Shown one piece after another: positions 1-11,571 of a stretch of DNA of 28,706 nucleotides. Source of the DNA: Lobulomyces angularis (taxonomy: Eukaryota; Chytridiomycota; Chytridiomycetes; Lobulomycetales; Lobulomycetaceae); NCBI GenBank assembly GCA_027604685.1, contig JADHYX010000165.1, forward strand, positions 17,464 through 46,169, given 5' to 3'. Numbering within the stretch: position 1 is the first letter of the stretch; the number at the start of each line of letters is the position of its first letter. The notes beneath the pieces were generated by a model. That model made no database searches. It saw only the letters and a program-made list of their open reading frames with translations, and had not been told where the DNA came from. Both the position numbers and the translations under genes were made by a program.

Positions 1-181
1 TTTTTTTTTTTAAACATTTTATTTATAAAAAATTTGATAAAAAATTTCTTTCACAATTTAATATATATATTTTTTTCCTTTTTTTTCCCCTCAATTTTTC
101 AATGTATTATGAGTTTATGATTCAAAAAAAAATTTCAATTACAAGTAAAAAAAAAAAAAACACAGCCGTTCTCTCTTACAT

Positions 182-1168
182 TTAATTATAGAAAGCTCTA
201 TTTTCACTAACGCCAAATAAAAGAATTCGAATATCTGGCAACATCTAAAATCCAAAATTAAAAAAATAAGTGGAATAATAATGCACCTTGTCAGCAAGCA
301 AATCTAGTCTGGCATCCAAAGTGTTGGCGCAACAAATTTTTCCTTGCATGACTGAAACCACCGCTCCACCAGGACAGTTTTCCGGTAAAGGATTTTCTTC
401 ATCAAATTCAAAATTAACACTTAATTTTGGAAAATTTTTCAGATATGCAGCTTTGGAATCTTCACATGCTGCTTTCACAAATTCTAAATCCTTTTTTCTA
501 CACTGAATAGTAACCTTGGATTCCATAAGCTGATACAAACCCTTTTAAAAAATAATTAGTAATATACATAGTTTTTTTTATTACTTGTAAAATTAACCCT
601 GATAATAGTTTTGAATAAGATTCTCTATTGTCGGTTATAATCGGTAATCTTTTTCTGGCTTCAAGGAACAGTTCGTTTAACATCTGTTGTCTAGCCTGCA
701 ACACTTTAAGCCTGGATTTATTAACATGATTTGACTGAGCGCTATTAAGTATTAACAAAATTGTTAAATAATCTTATGGAATGCATAAATTACATTTTTC
801 TTTGTACTTCTGCTAGCTTCGTTTTTTTTTGATAAAACGCTTCAATGTTTAGAGTTTCCTGTCTTACTAATTTGGCTTTTTCAATATTGAATTCTTCGTC
901 CGCCTGTGAAAAAAGAACAAATGTGAAATGGTAAAGTTAAGTGATATTCAAATTTTTTATGATAGAAAATTAAATTTATTGCATTTAAACAAAGGTAAAA
1001 TAAATTTTTACTTTCACTTTAATTTCTCTGGCTTTTTCCAAGGCTTCCTGCTTAATAAAAGCAACCTAAAACACCCAAAAATAGTATTCAATAACGTTGA
1101 CAGAAAAAAATTTCAACTACCATTTTATTCATTTCATTAGCAACTTCTTGATCATTGAGGCCCGACAT
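182..1168 (-). CDS. VMA4: V-type proton ATPase subunit E
   Basis: Peripheral-stalk subunit of the V1 sector of the vacuolar proton pump; family proteins pair with subunit G and link the catalytic head to the membrane sector. Six exons on the minus strand: 1168-1121, 1065-1012, 903-794, 741-585, 541-287, 244-182, giving 228 residues against about 226-233 in yeast and human. Seen: N-terminal helix ending in VAFIKQEALEKAREIKVK, then the family signature NKSRLKVLQARQQML after a helical stretch, a GGAVVSVMQGKI strand and a C-terminal TLDARLDLLADKMLPDIR segment, all matching subunit E in order. Introns are 42-108 nt. The last intron joins K to MLPDIRILLFG, giving the conserved C-terminus. Start chosen as the ATG opening MSGLNDQEVANEMNKM, which aligns with family N-termini. 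It lies tandem with YKT6 on the same strand. Confidence 0.95.
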
Positions 1169-1589
1169 ATTCTACAAAAATAATGTTCAAAAAAATGTGC
1201 AAAAATTCAATAAACAGGACTAAAAAATTTTTATAAAAAAAAAAAAATTAAAAGATTGGGTAATCAATATCGGAAGATTAAAATCTTCTTCAAGAATCTA
1301 TTTTTTTTTGTAAAAAAATTTATTTAATACTCACTAACAAATCTGATCTGCAAATTTCAAAAATTTTGTGATGTTACACCAAACTCATAATTTCTATATA
1401 TGAAAATATATTTAGTGGGAAACGATAAAGTAAATAACAATTTTATATTTCTTTTTATTTTGGGTACCAAAAAATTTATTGAAGTTCATCTAAAATGTTA
1501 AATGTAAGAGGAGTTCAAAAAATAGCATTAAAACTAAGAGCATAACACAACTTCACTAACATCACCAAACATGTGGATGTCAAAGCAAC
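1169..1589. other. Intergenic, upstream of VMA4
   Basis: 421 bp between the YKT6 stop and the VMA4 start, both genes on the minus strand. It is AT-rich with A and T homopolymers and must hold the VMA4 promoter and YKT6 3' processing signals. I see no ORF, RNA gene or clear repeat. Confidence 0.6.
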
Positions 1590-2491
1590 CTAGTAATATT
1601 GCTAAAAGCAATTTAAAGTTAAGTTTTAATTGTGTAAAAAACTTACACAGCACGAATTGGTTTTTTTGGCGGTTTTATAAAACATTTTCGATTGAGCGCT
1701 AAGTTGATCAGATTTTGTTACCAAATCATCTAACTTCTCGCCTCTTTGCAAAAGACTTTCCATTGTTTTATGCTAAAACAAAAAACCACATTATTTTTTG
1801 GATACCAAATTATCTTACCAGAACAATTTTTGTTTCATCCAGCTCTTTTTGAACCTTCATAATTGGATCGTTGCTTTCAGGAGTCTGACATTTATCTAGT
1901 AGTAGTTTTAACGGAAATTTTGACGAGGTGATTGATGGATTTAGTTCTGGCCATTGAGATGATGGAAATTTATCTGCAAACTCATCTAAAATCTTATTTA
2001 AAGCTGAAAAGGCCACTCTAGTTGGATATCCTTTATCTGTAACAATTACACCGCATAATCCATCATTCCTTACATAAACGTGTCCAAGATATGCTTGAAA
2101 AAATAAAAAAAGTTAATTTTAAGAATTGATTAAATAAATTGAAACATGGAAAATAAAGATAAATTGAAAGTAGTTTGTAAAGACTCGGTTGAGAGAATAA
2201 CGTCACATAGAAATTTTTTTCATAATCAGTGCATACCATCAATTTCAATTTTTTGCCTCATACCAGGAGCGGTTCTTTCGGCTGTTAGTTTTCCATTAAA
2301 ATTTAAAAATTCTTGCACACTAAAAAAACAATAAAAACCGGTTATGAAATGAAGAAAAAGCAACATCAAGTAAACCTAGAGCGCTGAAAGTAACCAAAAG
2401 AACTTAGTTCAAATTCAGCAGCCAATATGGTTGCAGTTGGAGTAGAACTTCTTGTGTTTAAATATTGAACTTGCAGAGAAAATACTGGCAT
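1590..2491 (-). CDS. YKT6: Synaptobrevin homolog YKT6 (R-SNARE with longin domain)
   Basis: Lipid-anchored R-SNARE acting in ER-Golgi, endosome/vacuole and autophagosome-vacuole fusion. Five exons on the minus strand: 2491-2376, 2319-2237, 2093-1819, 1772-1647, 1601-1590; 203 residues, family about 198-200. Seen: longin domain with [18 protein letters not shown] and [21 protein letters not shown], then the SNARE motif with [30 protein letters not shown] (zero-layer Arg in QRGEKL) and [15 protein letters not shown]. The family ends CC plus three residues; here a 45-nt intron with a GTAAGT donor separates CC from QYY-stop, so the predicted CAAX box is CQYY. Both cysteines are at the expected positions but aaX is atypical. 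The first donor (GTTTAC) is weak, and the 143-nt second intron is long for this genome. Divergent from VPS15. Confidence 0.95.
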
Positions 2492-2661
2492 TCAGATTAT
2501 GTATTTAATTTTTTTTGCAAACTCAAAACTTTGTAAGGCGCTATTTTTTTGCCACCAAAAGAGAAATATTCAGATCCACAATACAATTACTTTAATTACT
2601 GAGAATATCAAATTAATCTGTACGATCTTGAAGTAAAACCCTTTTAAGTAGTTTTTTCATC
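2492..2661. promoter_or_regulatory. Shared divergent promoter region, YKT6 / VPS15
   Basis: 170 bp separate the YKT6 start (minus) from the VPS15 start (plus), so both promoters and 5' UTRs must fit here. No TATA box or named factor site can be assigned with confidence. The call rests only on the head-to-head gene arrangement. Confidence 0.5.
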
Positions 2662-5600
2662 ATGGGAAACGCTGTTTCTACTACTTCTAGTTCACCATGG
2701 AGTACAATCAATGTTTCTGAATTAAAAGATTTTCAATACGAAAAGAGTTTAGGGACCGGAAGGTTTTTAAAGACTGTGAAAGCGCTGAAGTTAAAAGATG
2801 GTGATGTTGTTGTGAAAGTATTTGTAAAGCACACTGCTAACTTTGATTTGAAACCATATAAAGATCAATTAATAAGTATAGTTAAAAAAAATTTCGCATT
2901 AATAAGACTTGTTTCAAATCAGATGAAAAAAATTTATTACAAAATGTTACCAATGTATTTTCTTATCAAAACATCTGGGAGACAGAAAAAGCTGGTTACT
3001 TGATTCGGCAATACTTTTTAAACAATCTTTATGATAGAATTAGGTATTTTTATAGAAATATAGAATTTTTGTTTAATTTTATAGTACTCGGCCTTTTCTT
3101 AGTGTTATTGAAAAAAAATGGATTACATTTCAAATGATTAGCGGAATTGCAGGTGCTCATTCTTGCGATGTATCACTTTCTACAATCTTATACGATGCTA
3201 AATTGTAATATTCTAGGTTTTTCATGGGGACTTAAAAACTGAAAATGTGGTAGTTACCAGTTGGAATTGGGTTTATGTCACAGATTTCAGCAGTTTTAAA
3301 CCTGTATTACTGCCAGAGGTTTTTTATGATTATGTTCTTGATACGTACTTAACTTTTTAAATTTTTAGGATAATCCCTCTGATTTTTCCTTTTTCTTTGA
3401 CACCTCTTCCAGAAGAACTTGTTATCTTGCACCTGAAAGATTTTATGCAAAAGTAGATGCTAACACTTTTGAAAATGCTTCTTTAACTCCTGAAATGGAT
3501 ATCTTTTCACTTGGGTGTGTTATTAAAAATTAGTTTTGTAATTAATGAAAAGATAGTTGTTCTATAGCCGAAATTTTTTTGGAAGGAAAGCCTCTTTTTA
3601 ACTTGTCACAATTGTTGAGATATAGAAGGGGAGAGTACAATCCAATACATGAAATTGAAAAAATTGGAGATGAGCATATTCAAGTATAACAAATTTTGAC
3701 ATTTTTTCTTAACTTCTGAATTGAATATTAGACCTTGATTGTGAGTATGATTAATATTGATCCGAAAAATCGATTATCTGCGTCAGAATATTTAAGAAAT
3801 TGGAAAAATAAGTTATTTCCATCTTATTTTTATGACTTCCTTCATGATTATGTTAAAGAAGTATTGGATACTCAAACTTCTAATTTAATCCCTACCGAAG
3901 AAATTAATACTTTTGATGCTGATTTAAAAATAGATAAAATTTTTTTAGAGTTTGATCAAATTGTTAATGGGTTAGGAATGGAAGATGTTTTTATGGAAGG
4001 TATGCTTTAAATTTCCTTTTTTTCTAATTATTGTGTTTTAGTAAATGATTTCATTCCTCAAGATTTTGCTACCAGTGAGGTAATAAAGGTTTTTTAAATT
4101 ATTCTAATACTAAACGTAGAGTATTCTACCGCTGAATCTAAGTATCCCAAATATTAAAATTAATTTATCCAAGGTGATGAAATCTACCAATGGAGGTATA
4201 AAATTTTAAATGGGTTTTTGTTGTTTATTCCTTTGTTAAGATGGATGTGTAATTTTAACCACTTTAATTTTAACTTCAATAAGAAATGTTATATACCCCA
4301 GCTCTAAAATTAAAGCAATAGAACTTCTTTTGGCCTTTTCATCTCAAATTAATGAATCTATTCAGCTTGATAGAATAATTCCGTTTTTGGTTTTATTATT
4401 TTATGACGAAAATGCACTAGTTAGAGTTAATTCATTAAAAGCTGTCACCCAATTGGTAAACACATTGTACTTAAACAACTTTACTAACATTCCATATAGC
4501 TAAGTAGAGTTGAAACTATCACCAATGCTGATGCATTTATCTTCCCAGAGTACATTATACCTAATTTAAAACATCTGTTAAATGATGAAGAAGTGTTTGT
4601 TAGATCTACTTTAGCCTATTGCCTACCATTATTAGGTAATAATAGAATTAAAATAGTAAAAATAAAATTTTTTTAATTTAATATCCTTTTGCTTGTAGCT
4701 GAAACAGCTTCTAGGTATTTGCAGTTAGCTCAATTACTTGAAATTAATATTTCAGTAGACGGAAGTATTGGGCAAGTAAGTGCAACAAATGTTTTTTATT
4801 TTTCAGAAAAATATTTAGTAATTAGGTAACTTTTGATGCATCATTAATGGATCTTCAATTAATGATTAAAGAATTTGTCGAAGTATTGTTGATCGATAAA
4901 GACTCGATTGTCAAAAGAGCGCTATTATCGGAAATACCACGTTTGGCAATTTTTTTTGGAAAACAAAAATCAAATGATCTGCTTCTAAGTCACATGATAA
5001 CTTATTTAAACGATGTTGATTGGATGCTAAGAAGGTTTGAATAATTTTTTTGTAACCGTTACCTTGATTCCTTTAGTGCATTTTTAGAAAGTATTGTTGG
5101 AATTGGTGCATTTATTGGTACTCAAAGCTTGGAAATGTTTATTTTACCGATTTTAAAGCAAGCAATTGCAGGTATTTGGTCTTTGCTTCACTAATTTAAT
5201 TTTCTTACAACATTTTAGATGCTGAAGAATGCGTGGTGGAAAAAGTACTAAGCTGTTTAACGTCTCTTTCTGAACTAGGATTATTACAAAAAGGAACTTT
5301 AAAAGAGCTAATGTCGCTTATTATTCCGTTACTTTGCCATCCTAATAATTGGATCAAATTTGGTAACAGATTTCTTGCAGTATTGCCTTATTAAATTTAT
5401 AATTTCTTTTTATTTAAGGAGCAATAACATTTGTTTCATGTTTCTCGCAAAAGTATCCTTTAGATATGAGATGCATATATTTACCAATGATAAAACCCTT
5501 TTTAAAAGAAAATATTATTGAGGTCAATGCCGCTTCATTGCTGGAGTATCTTAAACCTTCGGTGTTATATCTATTTACGATTTAGTGTGTTTTTAACTAA

Positions 5601-8600
5601 TATTTTTAAAGATAAATAGGAACTTATACGATGAATTTTTTAAACCTATCCGAAACTCTCAAGCATCCAAAGCAATTAAAGTTAACAGGTTTTAATAAAT
5701 AAACAATACTAAAATTACTTTTTTTAAGTGATTTTGCTGCTCCATCAAGTAAAATAAATGAACTGGTAATGTCGGATGATGAGAAGGAAATGCTAATTTC
5801 CATGAAAGACTATATTCTGAAAGTATCCAAATCTGGTGCTAGGTTAAATACTCCTTTATAATATGAATTTAACGTTAGTAGAAATTCCAGTAGGGACTCA
5901 AACTTACCTTGGATTTATTCTGCACAGCTGAATTCCAGTGTAAAAACTAATAAATTTGATTTATTTTAACATTTACACCTACAGTCAAAATTTATACCCT
6001 TAAAGAATCTTGGAGTGGAACTAAACACTACCTTTTTAACACTCAATAAAAATTGTAAAAATGAAACGGGCTTTCCAGTTTCTCAGCCAGATTCAGTTCA
6101 TACAAGATTATCCAGAGTCGCTTCTGAAACTAACATTAGGCATTCAGGTAAATGATTTGCTGAGTAATTTGGAACTAAACAATTTAGAATCTACATTGTC
6201 TTTAAGAAGGCTATCCGCTATTGCGATTCCATCCAGAACAAGGCTATCAAATGCGAGCAGCAGCCATGTAAACAATAACCAAAATCTAAGAAAGCTTTCA
6301 AACTCAATTTCTACTCCCGATATGAATGCTAGAGCAACTTCTCCAGTTTCTTTTGGTAATAATTCCTTGGAAGTATCTTCCTCAGCAAATGAAAATTTTC
6401 ATTCTGCACGATCATCTTCTCCGCTGGAGGACGCATTTGCTGCTAGCACTTCTTTAAGAACCAGCTCATCTTCTGCTAATCTTTTTTCTTCTACACCATT
6501 GAGCTTTGGAAAATCAAAAGTTGTACCTCCCTTAACTTTCGACGGTGAGAATATTTTGGCTACTATTGACATCCACGGGAAATTAAGTATGTTTGATTTT
6601 AGCAATTAAGCTATAATTTCTTTAGATAGTGATACAAGTAGTGTTAATACTTCACTCAGTGTCGTGGATCTGTCCGATAAAACAAACATCAGAAGTTGTT
6701 TAAAAAATCCAGGTTTGAAAATCATCGTTGATAGTTAATTAACAAATCCTAGTACATGGTAAAGTTCCCTACATTTATAAATTGCTTGAAAAGAAAACAC
6801 AAGAACTTGTACCCGTTCCCATCGATGGTATTTTACTTAATTTTATTTTTTATAACCTTTTTTTTTTTTTTTGCTTAGAGTTGGGACCAAAAGTTAAATT
6901 TTCCCATCAGTCTTCTCTTGTGTTATTAAATCAACGAAAAATTAAATTGAATGCAAGTTTAAGTAATTCTAATTTATTATCTCCACAGCAACAGTATCAG
7001 CAACAGCAGGAGCTGGATTTAAAAAATTGGAGACCAAAAGGGAAACTGATATCACATTTGAGTGAACACAGAGGAGCCATTAATCAGTTAAGTTTATCTC
7101 CGGATGAAAAATTTTTTGTAAGTGGTGGAAACGACGGTTTTGTAAAAATTTGGGACTGTAGAAGGCTTGAAAAAAATCCAGTTAATAAGTCAACTTTGAG
7201 CTTAAGTGGACAAGGTTTTACAATATTGATAACCTCATTAAATAATGTTTGCTTTTAGGGGGAAAAATTAAATGCGTTAATTTCTGTGAAAGTTCGCACA
7301 GTATTATAACTGGCTCTACAAATGGATCAATTCACCTTTGTCGGTATTAAATGAATATTTAAACTCAAACTTCAAACTAAATTAAATTTTGCTAGCATCG
7401 AACTTATAGACTCCTCTAGATATAATGAAACTACTTTTCAAAAAATTGCGTTAGATGATGAAGACTTTCCTGTCGCCATTGACCATGCAAATATTGGTAA
7501 AAAGTTAAATTATTACATTAAGTAAAAAATTATATTTTTAGAGACAAGTTCCTTGGTTTTATATTCTACTATGAAAGGTAAAAGTTAACTACTCAATAAA
7601 TTTTTAAGAATTTTTCAGGCAGCACTTGTGGGGTTGATTTGCGTAGTATGAAGAAAACGCTGAATTTTGAATCTAACCCACAATTTGGCGCATTAACATC
7701 ACTGCTTGTTGATCCAAAAAGAAATTGGCTATTAACAGGCAGTGCATGTGGTGTCTTTCAATTATGGGATTTAAGGTTTCATTTACTATTACGAACATGG
7801 GCTCATCCATCTCTTTCTCGTATAAATAAACTATCCATTTTTTCTGGATCTGGAATAAAGCAAGGCAGAGGGTTTTTAGCAGCTGTTGAAGGAATATCTG
7901 AAGTGTCTGCTTGGGATTTGGAAAGTGGCGACTGTAAAGAAGTTTGGTGTGTTGCTGGAAATACAGCAGGACGATCCGTTAATTTTGAAAAGGACTTAAA
8001 TAAATATTATGAAAATGGCATCAAGGTGTGAACTTTTATTTCTTTTTTTTAATTCTATTTCTTTAGCCAATATATCCAGCAGAACCCCAAAATGGTTTTA
8101 AATATTCACAATTTCCACCCAGGAATTTATCGACGGGGAATAGCCTCCCAATGAGACCGAAACTGAATGGGATTAAAGCAGTATTGCAACCTTTTGATTT
8201 GCCTATATTAATTGCGGCAGGTTCTGACAGAAAAATTAGATTATGGGATTTAAAAAACAATGATTCCTCTAGAGTTGTTGCTGGATTAGATAAGGATGAA
8301 GGAACACCAAAGTATTCGTAAGATTGACCATTATACATATTGTTGAATTCTAATAATTATATTAATTGTTTTTCACAAAATATGCAGAACGCAGCAATTT
8401 AGAAATGTAACTTTTAACTTTGAATTTAATCAACCAAACTCTTTTTCTTCACCTAACAATTTGAACTCAAATGTAGTTTTGTCGCCTCGGCAAAAAGGCG
8501 CTGGGTTATCTTTTAATACCAGTGTAGGACAAAATCAAAATACAAAAACATACACCCAGTCAGATACTTACTGTTTTGGGTCCATTACAGATTTAATTGT

Positions 8601-8667
8601 CACCCAAATTCCTTATCCTTTAGTAATTGGCAGTAGTTTTGATGGCGTCATCAACGTTTGGAGATAA
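2662..8667 (+). CDS. VPS15: VPS15 / PIK3R4, regulatory protein kinase of the class III PI3-kinase complex
   Basis: Scaffold and regulator of Vps34 in autophagy and endosomal sorting. 30 exons, 1555 residues: 2662-2875, 2923-3043, 3085-3169, 3217-3318, 3369-3514, 3557-3683, 3732-3999, 4042-4079, 4120-4195, 4241-4455, 4500-4635, 4699-4775, 4826-5034, 5077-5171, 5219-5362, 5419-5561, 5612-5688, 5729-5842, 5879-5939, 5985-6147, 6188-6586, 6626-6712, 6753-6827, 6879-7214, 7259-7343, 7396-7497, 7543-7577, 7619-8025, 8067-8317, 8388-8667. Seen: MGN start (myristoylation-type Gly2); kinase domain with SLGTGRF, Lys52, HGDLKTEN (143-150; HGD instead of HRD) and DFSSFKP (163-169, replacing DFG), both typical of this family; HEAT-type region about 393-796 with [11 protein letters not shown] and [11 protein letters not shown]; Ser-rich linker about 800-1050; WD40 repeats from about 1058 ([35 protein letters not shown]). 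Human is 1358 and yeast 1454 residues; the linker makes this one longer. Confidence 0.96.
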
Positions 8668-8789
8668 AATTATTAATATTTATTATTATGTATTGTATAT
8701 AATTATGGAACAAAATGTAGTTTTGGGTATATAAAGTTTTTTTAACAAAATAAAAGAGATTTTCATCACTATCTGATTTGGTGAACATT

Positions 8790-11571
8790 TTAATTATTTT
8801 TAAGTCGTAAATAAGCTTCTATAGCCGCAACTAAAAATTCCATTTTATATCCCTCAGTGATAAATAGGTTTATCAGATTTTTAACTTTTTCAGCAGTTTT
8901 TACATCTTGCGGATTTAGATTAAGCTGCCTTGAATCTTTTTTAACTTTTTCAGCAGTTTTTACATCTTGCGGATTTAGATTAAGCTGCCTTGAATCTTTT
9001 TGCTTTTTTTCTAACGCATCTTTGGAAAAAACTAATCCTTTACTACCATCCTCATTATAACTATTATTTAAATCTTTAAAAGTGGATTCTCTTCTGTGAA
9101 AAGTGGCAATATCTTGATTTAAAATGGAGCCTTTTCTTTTATTATCAAGTGGCTTAATATCAGAATTTTCTTTTTTAACATTTAAAAAGTCGTTTGGTAT
9201 ACTGTAAAACATTTTGATGCAGGATCTACTTAATTCGAAAATAGATGGATTGAATTCACTCTTCAATTTTCTAAAATAATTTTTTTGTTTTTCAAAAAAA
9301 TTCCACTCCTTAACACTTCCAAAGGATACTTGATCCAAATCTTCTTCTGAAGAAAAAAAATTTTTTTTAACATCAAAATGAATATTGCAGTTTTCAGTAA
9401 TTCGGATGAAATTTCTCATCCGATTCAACACTGGATTTAATTGAAAGTAGTATGCTTCTTCTCTGTTACGAAAACTCACATAAAAGGTACTTTCAAGTTT
9501 GTACTCTCCATTTTCTTTAATAACAGCTACTTCATCTATCATTGGCAATTTTTTTTTTATGTGAACAGTACTCCTCAGCGACTTTTTTAACTGCCTCATT
9601 TTAACAAAAATGGTTCTGCATTTATGAGATCTATAAAATCTGCAAAGGGGGATTAATATAATTTAGGAATTATTCAAACCTTTGTATCATTCTTATTGAA
9701 TCTTTATAAAATTGAAATCTTAAAACACATCTGTGAACTCTGTACCTCCTGAACTCAAATTATTTTAATATTTTGAAATAATAGTTTTCTTACCTTTGAA
9801 TTTGAGATATGCTTCTATTAATAATCTCTACGCTTAAATACACGATTTCTTTTAGCATTAGGAGGACTTCACTATCAATTTTGTCAAACTGGTCGGGTTT
9901 TAAACTCAATCTTCGTGCTGGGGTAGCTGAAGAAGGTTTTGGTTTCACACTTGCACTTTTAGTTTCAGTCGTTTCTTTGGCAGGCTCAGTTTTTATTTCT
10001 TTTAAAGATTCCTTCTTCAGAATTTTTTTTACATCTTTTGGTAACTTTTTAAGTACAATATTATCTTTTATAGTCAGAACAGGAAATTCTTTTTGGGTCT
10101 GATCCAATTCATCAATATTTTTTTCTGGTATTAAATTCTACAATTTTCATTTATAAAAAGCTTCTGGTGCATTTTATACCTTAATTGTCTCTGCAACATC
10201 CGCCACTGGTACTTGTTTTTTTGAAAGTGCCTCAATGAGAGATGTAGGTATTGCAGTTGTTCCAAGTGGTCTATTATATCTTGCAGAACTTACTCTTGAG
10301 GGAGGAGCACTTTCCTTTTTAATAGAGTTTTCGGGAAGTAGCATCATAATTTGACGCTGTTCTAAATCTCTTACTGATTTTGCGCTTGAGCATCTTGTGG
10401 AAGGGATCCAGGATAACCCATGGACAATTGGAATATCAATCCGATAATTTTCTATCCTATTCGGTGCGGAAGTGACCCTCGCTTTCACTTCTTCCACTTC
10501 ACTAGTGTCATTTTTTAATTTTTCTTCTTTAAAGTCACAGATAATACTTGTGGTATCCAACCAAGGAAGACCCGCATCGTAAAAAGAGGTGGGAGGAGCA
10601 GAAGTGGCCCTCAATTTATCAGAGTCCTAGAATAAATTGATAAAAAACTCGTTATAATGGAAATAATTTACATGCTCGTATCCGCTAGTTACAACCATCT
10701 TTTGAACAAGTTTTGAACTAAATGGCCTATCATTTGGATCCCTAACAAAAAAAGACCTGGAAAGCACATCGTTACTGGACTCTCCAACATTATAAATGGC
10801 AACCTTGGTTTTCGCAGAAGTAATCCTCAGTAGCATTTCGTTTTCTCTTTGTATTTTATTAATATTATTTTTAAGATGTGACGCAACCGTCAATTTCAAA
10901 AACATGTTTTGTGGGCATCGGTTTGTTAAATTTGTATTTTCAAAATTTGTTGGAGCTAACATTTTTTTTTGAAGATTACAGTGATTGGTATTATTGTTAA
11001 GGTTTTTCTTTACACTTTTCAGTTTCTTAGAGTTATTGACAATATCATTCTTTCGTTTTGAAGCGGCCAATTCTTCCAGTACATTTTTTTGGTTAATGAT
11101 TTCATAACTCGTTAATTTTTCCGCATCTTCTACAAGTTTGCAAGGCCAGATTTGATTGTCTGTTGGGACTAAGTATTGATCATTGATGTCAACAACAGGA
11201 ACAGGATTAGGTTTAATGATAAGATAATCACGAGTTTGAAATTGGTGCTGATTTCTTTGATCAAATTCCGGTACTAACATTTCTATTGAGCACCTTTTTG
11301 GGCAATTTTTAAAGTTTGAAAGTTTTTCATTTTCCATTTGTAATGCAACCCTCTGGGCAACCAAGTCTAACTTTTTAAAATTCAATCGATCAACATTTTG
11401 AGACATATAATTTTTAATTTTTAAATTTTTATTGTTCTTTGATTTAGAACTTTTTGAGTGTTCAAAAATTTCAGCAAAGCTTAATTCATTTTTGCAGATA
11501 GCATCAAACTTTCTCTGTTTCCTTAAATCTTCATCTTTGAAAAAATTACTTTCATTTTTACGTACTCTCAT
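8790..11571 (-). CDS. Unrecognised IQ-motif protein with internal tandem repeat
   Basis: Five exons on the minus strand: 11571-10672, 10626-10180, 10137-9794, 9748-9680, 9639-8790; 869 residues; introns 40-45 nt. I do not recognise the family. Seen: a basic, Asn/Lys-rich N-terminal part; a short helix INKIQRENEMLLRIT (about 238-252) recalling the EN-L helices of CFAP97-type ciliary proteins, only weakly; Ser/Ala-rich stretches containing RATSAPP and RVTSAP; two tandem IQ motifs, IQRRYRVHRCVLR (562-574) and IQRFYRSHKCR (585-595), split by introns at equivalent Arg codons and predicted to bind calmodulin or an EF-hand light chain; two identical 20-residue units at 801-840; and a C-terminal helical tail. 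No transmembrane segment or signal peptide is evident. The gene ends 122 bp from the VPS15 stop (tail to tail). A cytoskeletal or flagellar role is only a guess from the IQ pair. Confidence 0.8.
8881..9000. repeat. Perfect 2 x 60-bp in-frame tandem duplication
   Basis: Bases 8881-8940 and 8941-9000 are identical over all 60 positions; identity runs about 3 bases further left and 1 further right before the copies diverge. It lies in the last exon of the IQ-motif gene and encodes two identical 20-residue units (residues 801-840) beginning KDSRQLNLNP. The length is a multiple of three, so the frame is kept. With no synonymous difference it is either a very recent duplication or an assembly effect. 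Confidence 0.97.

Noticed and set aside
2876..2922. Apparent frameshift in VPS15 at an A8 run
   Set aside because: The frame change is fully explained by a 47-nt GTATAG...CAG intron, which restores a family-like sequence ([13 protein letters not shown]...GYLIRQY) and makes the whole 30-exon model divisible by three. No error or pseudogene is needed.
5544..5620. Alternative splices of VPS15 around 5544-5620
   Set aside because: Donor at 5544 or acceptor at 5621 either loses conserved residues or creates a stop. The 5562-5611 intron gives [14 protein letters not shown], which aligns with the family's LKEPVSRSIFDYAL.
8857..9060. Plus-strand ORF across the 60-bp duplication
   Set aside because: It is a shadow of the minus-strand IQ-motif gene, whose five exons form one continuous frame.
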